Shown here: one piece after another, positions 52,812 to 61,491 of the stretch
How positions within the stretch are numbered: the stretch's first letter is position 1
How the letters are laid out: every line of letters starts with the position of its first letter
DNA from: Yoonia vestfoldensis SKA53
GTDB taxonomy: Bacteria > Pseudomonadota > Alphaproteobacteria > Rhodobacterales > Rhodobacteraceae
Assembly: GCF_000152785.1 (NCBI RefSeq)
Contig: NZ_CH672414.1
Coordinates: 568,657 to 632,656, forward strand
Direction: 5' to 3'
Length of the DNA: 64,000 nucleotides
Notes under the pieces: generated by a model
Told to the model about the DNA's origin: nothing
Databases searched by the model: none
Seen by the model: only the letters and a program-made list of their open reading frames with translations
Position numbers and translations under genes: made by a program

Positions 52812-53855
52812 ATGACACGCAAACCCCAGACCGAATTGCGCCGTGGCTGGACCACGGGCGCCTGTGCGACAGCGGCGACCAAGGCGGCGCTGGTCCGGCT
52901 ATGGGGCGGGGTATTTCCGCGCGACGTCACCATCACCCTGCCCAAGGGCGAGATGCCCAGCTTTCCGCTGGCCTTGGCCGAGGCGGGCGCGGGTTGGGCC
53001 AGTGTCGGGATCACCAAGGATGCGGGCGATGATCCTGATGTCACCCATGGTGCATTGATTGTCGTGCGGGTGTCCGCGTCGGCTGGCGGTGTGGTGTTCA
53101 AGGCGGGGGATGGTGTGGGCATGGTCACCAAGGCCGGTCTGCCGATTGCCGTAGGCGAGCCTGCGATCAACCCCGTGCCGCGCCAGATGATGACCGATGT
53201 TGTGGCCGAGATGGCCCTACTCTATGGGCAAAGCCCGGATGTCGTCATTGAGATATCGGTGCCGGGCGGGGCAGAGATCGCGCTGAAGACATGGAACCCC
53301 CGTCTGGGCATCGCGGGGGGGCTGTCGATTCTTGGGACCACCGGGATCGTGCGGCCGTTTTCCTGTGCCGCATGGATTGCATCCATCCATCGCGGCATCG
53401 ACGTGGCGCGTGCGGATGGGCTGGTCCATGTCGCGGGTTGCACGGGGGCCACATCGGAAACCGTGGTGCAGGCGATCTATGGTCTGCCCGATCATGCGAT
53501 GCTGGATATGGGTGATTTCGCGGGGGGCATGCTGAAATATCTGGCGAAACACCCGGTGCCGCGTGTCACCATCGGTGGTGGGATCGGCAAGATCACAAAG
53601 CTGGCCCAAGGGGCGATGGACCTGCATTCGGCGCGGTCGCAGGTGGATTTTGGCGGGCTCGCGCGGATGATGGATAATCCACGGCTGGCCGATGCCAATA
53701 CCGCGCTGGAGGCGTATCAGATCGCGGGCCCCCCGCTTGCGCAGGCGGTCGCGGATGCGGCATTAGCGCAGGTGACAGCGCGATTTGCGGGCATCGCCTT
53801 TGATATCGTCGTGATCGACCGGGCCGGGGCTGTCTTGGCCAGGGCGGGGATATGA
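52812..53855 (+). CDS. cbiD: Cobalt-precorrin-5B C1-methyltransferase CbiD
   Basis: A 347-residue enzyme of corrin synthesis. Conserved stretches: LRRGWTTGACATAATKAAL, AGDGVGMVTKAGL, GEPAINPVPRQMM, GGAEIALKTWNPRLG, GTTGIVRPFS and GGGIGKITKLAQG. The start is placed at MTRKPQTELR because the upstream frame overlaps cobA on the other strand. No riboswitch was recognised before it. Its end overlaps cobK by 4 nt. Confidence 0.92.
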   Translation: MTRKPQTELRRGWTTGACATAATKAALVRLWGGVFPRDVTITLPKGEMPSFPLALAEAGAGWASVGITKDAGDDPDVTHGALIVVRVSASAGGVVFKAGDGVGMVTKAGLPIAVGEPAINPVPRQMMTDVVAEMALLYGQSPDVVIEISVPGGAEIALKTWNPRLGIAGGLSILGTTGIVRPFSCAAWIASIHRGIDVARADGLVHVAGCTGATSETVVQAIYGLPDHAMLDMGDFAGGMLKYLAKHPVPRVTIGGGIGKITKLAQGAMDLHSARSQVDFGGLARMMDNPRLADANTALEAYQIAGPPLAQAVADAALAQVTARFAGIAFDIVVIDRAGAVLARAGI

Positions 53856-54574
53856 CGCTGCTTTTGCTGGCAGGCACGGCAGAGGCGCGCGCGCTTGCCA
53901 CGGCCTTGCAGGGCCAAGATGTAATCGCCTCTTTGGCAGGGGCCACGCGTGATCCGGCACCCTTGCCCGTGCCAGTGCATGGCGGCGGGTTTGGCGGTGT
54001 TGAGGGGTTTGCCGCCTTTCTGGCGCAGCATGAAATCCATGCCGTGCTGGATGCAACCCATCCTTATGCCGCGCGGATTACGCAGCGCTCGGCCATGGTC
54101 TGCGCGGATATGGGCGTGCCGTTTTGCCAGCTGTTGCGTCCGCCTTGGGTGGCAGGGCCGGGGGATGATTGGACCGAGATCGCCAGCGAAGACAAGGCCG
54201 CAGAGCATATTCCACAGGGGGCAACCGTATTTCTTGGTACTGGCCGCCAGACGCTGGACGGTTTTGCCAATCTGACCGGCCGGCGCGTGATCTGTCGCCA
54301 GATTGATGCGCCCGAGGGGCCGTTTCCGTTTGATGGCGGGGAATTTCTGGTCGGACGCCCGCCGTTTTCGGTGGCCGATGAAATCGCGCTGTTCCGCCGT
54401 CTGGGGGTGGATTGGCTGGTCGTGAAGAATGCGGGCGGGCAGGCGAGTGCCACAAAACTGGTGGCCGCGCGCGATCTGCGCATTCCGGTGTTGATGATCG
54501 CGCGCCCCGCCTTGGGCGCGTGGTCCCAAGTGGCCAGTGTCGAGGCGGCCTTGGCTTGGGTGGCGCGCTTGTGA
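53852..54574 (+). CDS. cobK: Precorrin-6A reductase
   Basis: A 240-residue NADPH-dependent reductase. The N-terminal LLLLAGTAEARALA and ATHPYAARITQRS, then FLGTGRQTLDGF and VVKNAGGQASATKL, match CobK/CbiJ. It is coupled to cbiD by an ATGA overlap and to the next gene by GTGA. The full corrin pathway is not in the window, so the rest must lie elsewhere. Confidence 0.9.
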   Translation: MTLLLLAGTAEARALATALQGQDVIASLAGATRDPAPLPVPVHGGGFGGVEGFAAFLAQHEIHAVLDATHPYAARITQRSAMVCADMGVPFCQLLRPPWVAGPGDDWTEIASEDKAAEHIPQGATVFLGTGRQTLDGFANLTGRRVICRQIDAPEGPFPFDGGEFLVGRPPFSVADEIALFRRLGVDWLVVKNAGGQASATKLVAARDLRIPVLMIARPALGAWSQVASVEAALAWVARL

Positions 54575-55200
54575 TCGTGCGGGTCATCACATCGGATACC
54601 TGCATCCGTGAAGGCGCGGAACATCTGGCACGGATCGAGCCGCGCTTTGCCGCGATCATCCCCGATTTGCAGCCTTTGCCCCTGCGGTTGAAACCGGACG
54701 GGTTTGCCGCCCTGTTGGGGGCGATTGTCAGCCAGCAGGTCAGCGTGGCCTCGGCCAATGCCATCATGGGGCGGCTGGTGGCGGCGGGTATGGATGATCC
54801 GCGCGCCATTGCCCTGGCCAGTGCCGAGGACCTGCGCGCCTTGGGGCTGAGCGCGCAAAAGGCACGTTACGCCAAGGCGCTGGCGCTGGCCGATCTGGAT
54901 TATCCGGGGCTGCACGCCTTGCCCAATGACGCGGTGATTGCACAATTGACGCAGGTCACGGGTATCGGCGTCTGGACGGCGGAAATCTATGCGATGTTTT
55001 CTCTGGGCCGCGCCGATGTCTTTGCCCCCGGCGATCTGGCCCTGCAAGAGGCGGCGCGCGTGATCTTTGATCTGCCGGACCGGCCCCGCGACACGGCGCT
55101 GCGCGCGATGGCGCAAGCCTGGGCGCCGTGGCGGTCGGTTGCAGCGCGGGTCATGTGGGCCTATTACGCGATAATAAAGGACAGGGAAGGGATCAGATGA
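54571..55200 (+). CDS. AlkA-like DNA-3-methyladenine glycosylase (HhH-GPD)
   Basis: A 209-residue repair enzyme. The helix-hairpin-helix reads QLTQVTGIGVWTAEIYAMF near 130-148, with the catalytic Asp near 154 in FAPGDLALQEA. It lacks the N-terminal beta domain of E. coli AlkA and the Fe-S cluster of Nth. The GTG start at 54571 is set by the 4-nt overlap with cobK. It probably excises alkylated bases. Its placement in a cobalamin operon is unusual. Confidence 0.85.
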   Translation: MIVRVITSDTCIREGAEHLARIEPRFAAIIPDLQPLPLRLKPDGFAALLGAIVSQQVSVASANAIMGRLVAAGMDDPRAIALASAEDLRALGLSAQKARYAKALALADLDYPGLHALPNDAVIAQLTQVTGIGVWTAEIYAMFSLGRADVFAPGDLALQEAARVIFDLPDRPRDTALRAMAQAWAPWRSVAARVMWAYYAIIKDREGIR

Positions 55201-55865
55201 CACGGGCACTTCAGGCGCAGCGGCGCGAACCGCTCTCGGGTGAAACGCAATCTTGCGTGATTTTTCTGCATGGCTATGGCGCGAATGGCGCGGATCTGAT
55301 CGGGCTGGCCGATCCTTTAGCCGAGCATCTGCCCGACACGCTGTTTCTGGCCCCCGACGCACCCGAAGGCTGCGCCGGTGCGCCGATGGGATACCAATGG
55401 TTCCCGATCCCCTGGATCGACGGGTCAAGCGAGGAAGAAAGCCAGGCCGGCCTGCAACGCGCCGCCGATGATCTGGATGCGTTTCTAGACGGGGTCATGG
55501 TGGACGAAGACCTGTTGCCCGAACAGGTGATCGTGCTGGGTTTCAGCCAAGGCACAATGATGGCGCTGCATGTCGTGCCGCGCCGCGAAGACCCGGTTGC
55601 GGGGCTCGTCGCCTTTTCGGGGCGGCTGTTGCTGGCGGACCTTTTGGCCGACGAGGCGCAATGCCGCCCGCCTGTTCTGTTGATCCATGGCGACCAAGAT
55701 GACGTGGTGCCGCCGCAATCGCTGCCGATGGCCGCAGAGGCGTTGCAGCAGGCCGGTTGGACCGAAGTCTACGCGCATGTCATGAAAGGCACCGCCCACG
55801 GCATCGCCCCTGACGGGTTGCAAGTGGCGCTGGCGTTCATGCGCGACCGGCTGGGGATGGAATGA
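55197..55865 (+). CDS. Alpha/beta hydrolase, phospholipase/carboxylesterase family
   Basis: A 222-residue serine hydrolase of the YpfH type. Oxyanion segment VIFLHGYGANGADLI, nucleophile Ser117 in LGFSQGTMMA, Asp169 in GDQDDVVP and His201 in TAHGIAPDG form the triad. Cytosolic; substrates in the family are short acyl esters or lysophospholipids. Coupled to the glycosylase by an ATGA overlap. Confidence 0.9.
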   Translation: MTRALQAQRREPLSGETQSCVIFLHGYGANGADLIGLADPLAEHLPDTLFLAPDAPEGCAGAPMGYQWFPIPWIDGSSEEESQAGLQRAADDLDAFLDGVMVDEDLLPEQVIVLGFSQGTMMALHVVPRREDPVAGLVAFSGRLLLADLLADEAQCRPPVLLIHGDQDDVVPPQSLPMAAEALQQAGWTEVYAHVMKGTAHGIAPDGLQVALAFMRDRLGME

Positions 55866-55914
55866 CCGGCGCATCCTGACTGGCCCTGCGTTTGTTTGGC
55901 ACATATTGTGGGGG

Positions 55915-55942
55915 TTGTCACAAATCTGACGCGAGATATAGT
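55915..55942 (+). promoter_or_regulatory. Sigma70-like promoter of the HNH gene
   Basis: TTGTCA and TATAGT are separated by 16 nt, close to consensus. A TTGTG/CACAA inverted repeat overlaps the -35. The predicted transcript would have a leader of about 55 nt. Confidence 0.55.
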
Positions 55943-56004
55943 CATGGTGAAAGCGCTGCGGAAACGCCGGTACGCAAGGCATCTGCACGCAATACGCGGG
56001 ATTG

Positions 56005-56598
56005 ATGACGATGGCGCAGACAGAATTTCGGACCGACTTTGTGCGCTCCTCGGGGGCATTGAAACATTTCCCCGCGCTTGTGCTGAACGCGGATTACCGG
56101 CCCTTGTCCTATTACCCACTGTCTTTGTGGCCCTGGCAAGAGGCGGTCAAGGCCGCATGGCTGGACCGCGTTGTGATCGTCAGCGAATATGCCGAAACCG
56201 TGCGCAGCCCATCAACCGAGATCCGTATCCCATCGGTTGTCGTGCTCAAGGAATATGTCACCCCGCAACGGCAGGTCGCCTTTACCCGGTTCAACCTGTT
56301 CCTGCGCGATGAGTTTTGCTGCCAATATTGCGGGGCCAAGGGTGATCTGACCTTTGACCATGTCGTGCCGCGTGCGGCGGGGGGCGTGACAAGCTGGGAA
56401 AATGTCGTTGCCGCCTGTAGCGGCTGCAACCTGCGCAAAGGGTCGAAATCGCTGCGCCAATCGGGCATGTCGCTGCGCAAGCCGCCGCGGCGCCCGGCCG
56501 CGTCGCAATTGCACAACGTGGGGCGCAAATTTCCGCCAAACCACCTGCATCACAGCTGGTTGGATTACCTGTATTGGGATGCCGAGCTGGACGCGTGA
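56005..56598 (+). CDS. HNH endonuclease family protein
   Basis: A 197-residue protein with a complete HNH fold: CCQYCGAKGDLTFDHVVPR near 107-125, then NVVAACSGCNLRKGSK, giving two CxxC zinc knuckles and the DH catalytic pair. An N-terminal half (LVLNADYRPLSYYPLSLWPW) typical of widespread bacterial HNH proteins precedes it. No methylase, phage or toxin partner is adjacent, so a housekeeping nuclease role is more likely than defence. ATG at 56005 or 56011. Confidence 0.88.
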   Translation: MTMAQTEFRTDFVRSSGALKHFPALVLNADYRPLSYYPLSLWPWQEAVKAAWLDRVVIVSEYAETVRSPSTEIRIPSVVVLKEYVTPQRQVAFTRFNLFLRDEFCCQYCGAKGDLTFDHVVPRAAGGVTSWENVVAACSGCNLRKGSKSLRQSGMSLRKPPRRPAASQLHNVGRKFPPNHLHHSWLDYLYWDAELDA

Positions 56599-56733
56599 CC
56601 CGACGCTTGGGCTTTGGCCATCGGTGTCAGCTCTGGCCGGCACGAAACCCCGCTGCCAGCCCGCGCCATACGTGTCCTGCGCTCAGGAGGCAAAGCCTGT
56701 AGACAGGCAAGCAAAGATGCTTTAGCCAGCGGG

Positions 56734-56747
56734 CGTTAGCGCTAACG
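56734..56747. promoter_or_regulatory. Perfect palindrome upstream of zwf, probable CceR-type operator
   Basis: CGTTAGCGCTAACG is a 14-bp perfect palindrome 25 nt before zwf. Its core equals, as I recall, the TGTTAGCGCTAACA-like site of CceR, the LacI-family central-carbon regulator of Rhodobacter sphaeroides, which controls zwf and other Entner-Doudoroff genes. Confidence 0.6.
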
Positions 56748-56772
56748 AAATTGCAGCACAGCGGAGCAAGTC

Positions 56773-58227
56773 ATGGTTTCTCGCGTCATACCTGTTGAAA
56801 CCTTTGATCTGGTGATCTTTGGTGGCACCGGCGATCTGGCCCGCCGCAAGATCCTGCCGGGACTGTTCCGCCGGTTCCGGTCTGGCCAGACGCCCGAAGG
56901 ATCGCGGATCATCGGGGCCGCGCGCTCAGAGATCGACAGCGACGGTTACCGCGTGATGATCGCCGAGGCGATTGCCGAATTCGGCGGCGACGAAGCCTCC
57001 GACAGCGACAGTTTGGCCGCCTTTCTGGCCACGCTTGATTATGTCGCGATCGACGCCAAGGGCGATGGCGGTTGGGCTGATCTGGCGCAAAAGGTCCGGT
57101 CAGACGTGGTGCAGGCGTTCTATTTCTCGGTTGCCCCGTCGCTGTTCGGCGATCTGGCCGAACGGCTGCACAGCCACAAGATCGCAACGCCCGACAGCCG
57201 GATCGTTGTGGAAAAGCCCTTTGGCCGCGATCTGGACACCGCCCGCGCGCTGAACGCGGTGCTGTCGACGCATTTCAACGAAGACCAGATTTACCGCATT
57301 GACCATTATCTGGGCAAGGAAACTGTCCAGAACCTGATGGCGGTGCGGTTTGGCAACGTGCTGTTCGAACCTTTGTGGAACAACCATTACGTCGATCACA
57401 TCCAGATCACCGTGGCCGAAACCGTCAGTGTTGCAGGGCGGGGGTCGTATTATGACAAATCGGGCGCGATGCGTGACATGGTGCAGAACCACTTGATGCA
57501 GTTGTTGTGCCTGATCGCGATGGAACCGCCCAGCCGGTTTGGCGCGGACGAGGTGCGTGATGAAAAGCTCAAGGTGATCCGCGCCTTGCAGCCTGTTGCC
57601 CCGCATCACATCGTGCGTGGCCAGTATGACGCCGGCCCCGACGGCCCGAGCTATCGTAACGATGCCGAAAATCCGCGCAGCTTTACCGAAAGCTTTGTCG
57701 CTCTCAAATGCCATATCGCCAATTGGCGCTGGGCGGGTGTGCCGTTCTATCTGCGCACTGGCAAGCGGATGAAAGCGCGGTCATCCGAGATTACCGTGGT
57801 GTTCAAAGACCTTGGCCACACGATTTTCGAAGGCGATACCGCGCGCCACCGCAATATCCTGTCGATCCGCCTGCAACCCAACGAAGGCATGGATTTGCAG
57901 GTCACGATCAAGGAACCCGGACCGGGTGGCATGCGTTTGATCGACGTGCCTTTGGACATGACCTTTGCCGACGCTTTGGGTGCCGATGCAGAGGAGGTGA
58001 CCGATGCCTATGAGCGGCTGATCATGGATGTGATCCGCGGCAACCAGACCCTGTTCATGCGCGGTGACGAGGTCGAGGCGGCTTGGCGCTGGACCGACCC
58101 GATTATCCAGGGCTGGGAGGCGCGCAATGACGTGCCGAAACTATATGATGCAGGGTCCACTGGCCCCGAAGACGCAATGATGCTGTTGCACCGTGACGGC
58201 CGTAAATGGCGCGAAGTCAAAGGCTAG
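56773..58227 (+). CDS. zwf: Glucose-6-phosphate 1-dehydrogenase
   Basis: A 484-residue enzyme opening the Entner-Doudoroff/pentose phosphate routes. The nucleotide-binding IFGGTGDLARRKILPGLF and the active-site RIDHYLGKETVQNL near 175-188 are intact, with YLRTGKRM near 325. GGAGCAAGTC precedes the ATG. First gene of the zwf-pgl-pgi operon. Confidence 0.97.
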   Translation: MVSRVIPVETFDLVIFGGTGDLARRKILPGLFRRFRSGQTPEGSRIIGAARSEIDSDGYRVMIAEAIAEFGGDEASDSDSLAAFLATLDYVAIDAKGDGGWADLAQKVRSDVVQAFYFSVAPSLFGDLAERLHSHKIATPDSRIVVEKPFGRDLDTARALNAVLSTHFNEDQIYRIDHYLGKETVQNLMAVRFGNVLFEPLWNNHYVDHIQITVAETVSVAGRGSYYDKSGAMRDMVQNHLMQLLCLIAMEPPSRFGADEVRDEKLKVIRALQPVAPHHIVRGQYDAGPDGPSYRNDAENPRSFTESFVALKCHIANWRWAGVPFYLRTGKRMKARSSEITVVFKDLGHTIFEGDTARHRNILSIRLQPNEGMDLQVTIKEPGPGGMRLIDVPLDMTFADALGADAEEVTDAYERLIMDVIRGNQTLFMRGDEVEAAWRWTDPIIQGWEARNDVPKLYDAGSTGPEDAMMLLHRDGRKWREVKG

Positions 58228-58231
58228 ATTG

Positions 58232-58903
58232 ATGGATCTGATTGAATACCCCGATGCCGAGCTGATGATGATGCGGCTGGCTGATGTGCTGGCCAGCCAG
58301 ATCAAACAGGCGCTGTTGACGCAGGACCGCGCGTCCTTGGCCGTGCCGGGGGGGACCACGCCGGGGCCGATTTTCGACACGCTTTGCGCTGTCGATCTGG
58401 ATTGGTCGCGCGTCGATGTGCTGCTGACCGACGAACGCTGGGTGCCTGAAACATCGGACCGGTCCAACACCGCGCTGTTGCGTCGCCGCTTGCTGGTGAA
58501 CCGCGCAGCCGCGGCGCGGTTGATCCCGCTTTACGCTGATGCCCAAGCGCCAGAGGATCGGCTGGCCGATCTGGCCGCTGGGTTGGAACCCGTATTACCG
58601 CTGTCTGTCGTGCTGCTGGGTATGGGGGCCGATATGCATACCGCGTCGCTATTTGCGGGTGCCGACCAGCTGGAGCTTGCCCTGACGGGCGACGCCCCTC
58701 TTGTCGCGATGCGCGCACCCGGCGCGCCTGAACCCCGCATCACCCTGTCGGCAGCGGTGCTGAACGCGGCGATGCGCCGCCATATCGTGATTGTTGGCGC
58801 TGAAAAGCGCGCAGCACTGGATCAGGCGCAGGGTCTTGACCCGCAGGACGCCCCCGTCGCTGCCGTGCTGAAAGACACAACCGTGCATTGGGCGGAGGCA
58901 TAG
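58232..58903 (+). CDS. pgl: 6-phosphogluconolactonase
   Basis: A 223-residue hydrolase of the SugarP_isomerase fold. Segments: LAVPGGTTPGPIFDTL, VLLTDERWVPETSDRSN and LLGMGADMHTASLF. It begins 4 nt after zwf, and pgi starts immediately after its stop. Confidence 0.94.
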   Translation: MDLIEYPDAELMMMRLADVLASQIKQALLTQDRASLAVPGGTTPGPIFDTLCAVDLDWSRVDVLLTDERWVPETSDRSNTALLRRRLLVNRAAAARLIPLYADAQAPEDRLADLAAGLEPVLPLSVVLLGMGADMHTASLFAGADQLELALTGDAPLVAMRAPGAPEPRITLSAAVLNAAMRRHIVIVGAEKRAALDQAQGLDPQDAPVAAVLKDTTVHWAEA

Positions 58904-60505
58904 ATGGTCTGGGACACACTGCGCGCCCATCACGCGGCCACCGCCGAGCGGCGTTTTGAAACCCTGCTGGATACCGCCCGTGCGGCGGATTTCAGCGCCA
59001 CGGCGGGCGATATGGTTCTGGACTATGCCAAGACCAATATCGACGCTGCCGCGCGTGATTTGCTGTTCGCCTTGCTTGATCAGACCGGCGTGGCCGCCAA
59101 GCGTGAGGCGATGTTCACAGGTGCCGCGATCAACGAAACCGAAGGGCGCGCCGTATTGCATACGGCGTTACGCAACCTTGATGGCGGGCCTGTCATGGTG
59201 GACGGGGCGGATGTCATGCCTGACGTGCTGGCCACGCTGGCGCGGATGGCGGATTTTGCCGGTTCCGTGCGCGACGGCAGCATCCGAGGGCAGGGTGGGG
59301 CGATCACCGATGTCGTGAATATTGGCATCGGCGGGTCGGACCTTGGGCCTGCGATGGCGGTCAAGGCTTTGGCGCCTTATCACGACGGCCCGCGTTGCCA
59401 TTTCGTCAGCAATGTGGACCCTGCCGATATCGCGGCTGTGCTGCGCCAGTGTGATCCCGCGACGACGCTGGTGATCGTGGCATCCAAGACCTTTACCACG
59501 ATCGAGACGATGACCAATGCGCGCACCGCCCAGGCATGGATGGCGCAGTCTGTCAGCGATACGGGCGCGCAATTTGCCGCCCTGTCCACCGCTGCGGATA
59601 AAACCGCCGCCTTCGGGATCGACCCGTCACGCGTGTTCGGTTTCGCCGATTGGGTGGGCGGGCGTTATTCGCTTTGGGGGCCGATCGGGCTGTCGCTGAT
59701 GATCGCCATCGGGCCAGAGGCGTTCCGCGCCTTCCTGCGTGGCGCGCAGGCGATGGACGTGCATTTCCGTGCCGCCGATTGGCATGAAAACCTGCCCGCG
59801 CTGCTGGCCGTTGTCGGCATATGGCACAACCAGATTTGCGGCTATCCGACACGCGCTGTGCTGCCTTATGACAATAATCTCAACCGTTTACCTGCCTATC
59901 TTCAGCAATTGGAGATGGAAAGCAACGGCAAGGGTGTGGCGATGGACGGGACCGATCTGCCCCGTGCCAGCGGCCCTGTCGTCTGGGGCGAACCCGGCAC
60001 CAACGGGCAGCATGCGTTCTATCAATTGATCCATCAGGGTACCGGCGTGGTGCCTTGCGAATTCCTGGTCGCCGCGCGCGGGCATGAGGATGACCTGCAC
60101 CACCAGCACCAATTGCTGGTCGCCAATTGCCTTGCCCAATCAGAGGCGCTGATGCGTGGCCGCAATCTGGACGAGGCGCTTGCCAGCATCGCAGACAAGT
60201 TCACCGGCGACGAATTGGACCGCCAAGCGCGCCACCGCGTGTTCACCGGCAACCGGCCATCCGTGACCATCGCCTATCCGCAGCTGACGCCCTTTGTGCT
60301 GGGGCAGATCATCGCGCTTTATGAACATCGCGTGTTTGTCGAAGGGGTTGTCTTGGGCCTCAATTCCTATGACCAATGGGGTGTTGAACTGGGCAAGGAA
60401 CTGGCGACCGCGCTGCAACCTGTCGTCGAAGGGCGCGCCGGTCTGGACGGCAAGGATGCATCGACCGCAGCACTTGTCGGGTTTTTGCAGCGTAACGGGG
60501 TCTGA
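58904..60505 (+). CDS. pgi: Glucose-6-phosphate isomerase
   Basis: A 533-residue enzyme converting glucose-6-phosphate and fructose-6-phosphate. Signatures: [14 protein letters not shown] near 146, [15 protein letters not shown] near 192, and [19 protein letters not shown] near 364. It abuts pgl with no gap. In Rhodobacteraceae the pathway runs mainly through Entner-Doudoroff, where Pgi feeds fructose or gluconeogenic carbon back to Zwf. Confidence 0.96.
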   Translation: MVWDTLRAHHAATAERRFETLLDTARAADFSATAGDMVLDYAKTNIDAAARDLLFALLDQTGVAAKREAMFTGAAINETEGRAVLHTALRNLDGGPVMVDGADVMPDVLATLARMADFAGSVRDGSIRGQGGAITDVVNIGIGGSDLGPAMAVKALAPYHDGPRCHFVSNVDPADIAAVLRQCDPATTLVIVASKTFTTIETMTNARTAQAWMAQSVSDTGAQFAALSTAADKTAAFGIDPSRVFGFADWVGGRYSLWGPIGLSLMIAIGPEAFRAFLRGAQAMDVHFRAADWHENLPALLAVVGIWHNQICGYPTRAVLPYDNNLNRLPAYLQQLEMESNGKGVAMDGTDLPRASGPVVWGEPGTNGQHAFYQLIHQGTGVVPCEFLVAARGHEDDLHHQHQLLVANCLAQSEALMRGRNLDEALASIADKFTGDELDRQARHRVFTGNRPSVTIAYPQLTPFVLGQIIALYEHRVFVEGVVLGLNSYDQWGVELGKELATALQPVVEGRAGLDGKDASTAALVGFLQRNGV

Positions 60506-60533
60506 CGACCCGCTTGATTTGGGAGTTGTGCGA

Positions 60534-60989
60534 ATGGCGGCTTATGCACCGTTTTTGATGTCATTGATCCTGATCGCCGCCATGGTGATCGAAATGCGCG
60601 ATGGGCGCTTGCCGAACTTGCTGACCATGTTGCCTTTTGTGGTGTTCATGGCGCTGATCGTCACCGCCCCGGACCCTGCGGTCTTTGCCGGTCGGCTGGT
60701 CGGCGCGGCGATGGTGTTCGTGGTTGGGCTGGTGCTGTTCGCTGTCGCAGGTTTTGGCGCGGGGGCGGTCAAGCTGTTGACGGGGCTTGCGCTGTTCATC
60801 CCGCCTGAAGATGCGCTGGCCACTTTTGCCATCTTTATCGTGACGATGTTTGCCGGCACGTTCATTATCTTGCAGCTTCACAAACGGTTCGCCGCGCAGG
60901 GCAGCAAATGGGTGATCCTGAACAAGCGCGTTTTGCCGATGAGCTTGCCCATCGGCATCGCGGGGCTGTGTGCCTTTTGGCTGATCTAA
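60534..60989 (+). CDS. Degenerate prepilin peptidase-like (A24) membrane protein
   Basis: A 151-residue protein with about four to five membrane segments, the size of CpaA/TadV. The first A24 motif reads EMRDGRLPN, with Glu20 where the catalytic Asp should be, and the second reads GFGAGAVKLL, with Ala78 in place of the GxGD aspartate. Both catalytic residues are therefore absent and the protein is unlikely to cleave prepilins. GGGAG lies 8 nt before the ATG. It follows pgi by 28 nt; no pilus genes are near. Confidence 0.65.
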   Translation: MAAYAPFLMSLILIAAMVIEMRDGRLPNLLTMLPFVVFMALIVTAPDPAVFAGRLVGAAMVFVVGLVLFAVAGFGAGAVKLLTGLALFIPPEDALATFAIFIVTMFAGTFIILQLHKRFAAQGSKWVILNKRVLPMSLPIGIAGLCAFWLI

Positions 60990-60992
60990 GCG

Positions 60993-61343
60993 TCAGATCG
61001 CGGCTGTGACGATGATTTCCACGTCATAATCCGGCGTTGCCAGTTTCGCCTCGCCGGTCCAGCGGGCGGGGCCATGGCCCTCGGGCACCCAGGCATCCCA
61101 GACAGCATTCATCGCGGCGAATTGTGTGCTGATGTCCGATAGCCAGATCTGCGCGGTCAGGACCTTGGTTTTGTCGGTGCCAGCCTCTGCCAGAAGTGCG
61201 TCGATCTGCGACAGGATCGCCGCCGTCTGTTCAGCCACCGTGGCCCCCGGCGTGCCGACTTGACCCGCCAGATAGGCGATGCCGTTATGGGTGACGAGCT
61301 GGCTCATGCGGGCGTTTGTGTGGTGACGGGTGATATCAGACAT
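60993..61343 (-). CDS. RidA family protein
   Basis: A 116-residue YjgF/YER057c/UK114 protein. The core AYLAGQVGTPGATVAEQTAAIL and the C-terminal GPARWTGEAKLATPDYDVEIIV match the family, including the Arg used to bind imine/enamine substrates. It differs from canonical RidA after that Arg (W-T-G), so it may be another Rid subfamily. It lies 28 nt downstream of tRNA-Gly. Confidence 0.85.
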   Translation of the reverse strand: MSDITRHHTNARMSQLVTHNGIAYLAGQVGTPGATVAEQTAAILSQIDALLAEAGTDKTKVLTAQIWLSDISTQFAAMNAVWDAWVPEGHGPARWTGEAKLATPDYDVEIIVTAAI

Positions 61344-61371
61344 GGGGCGGGCTTTCTGGGGTGACAGGGAT

Positions 61372-61445
61372 TGGAGCGGGTGAAGGGAATCGAACCCTCG
61401 TATTCAGCTTGGGAAGCTGCTGCTCTACCATTGAGCTACACCCGC
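61372..61445 (-). tRNA. tRNA-Gly (anticodon CCC)
   Basis: A 74-nt cloverleaf on the minus strand with encoded CCA. Acceptor GCGGGTG pairs with CACCCGC; the T arm contains GGTTCGATTCC; the anticodon loop TTCCCAA gives CCC, reading GGG. It lies between the RamA-like gene and ridA. Confidence 0.97.
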
Positions 61446-61491
61446 GCGCTGCAATCAGGTAATTGCGTCACCCGCTGCCGTCAAGCGCCGA

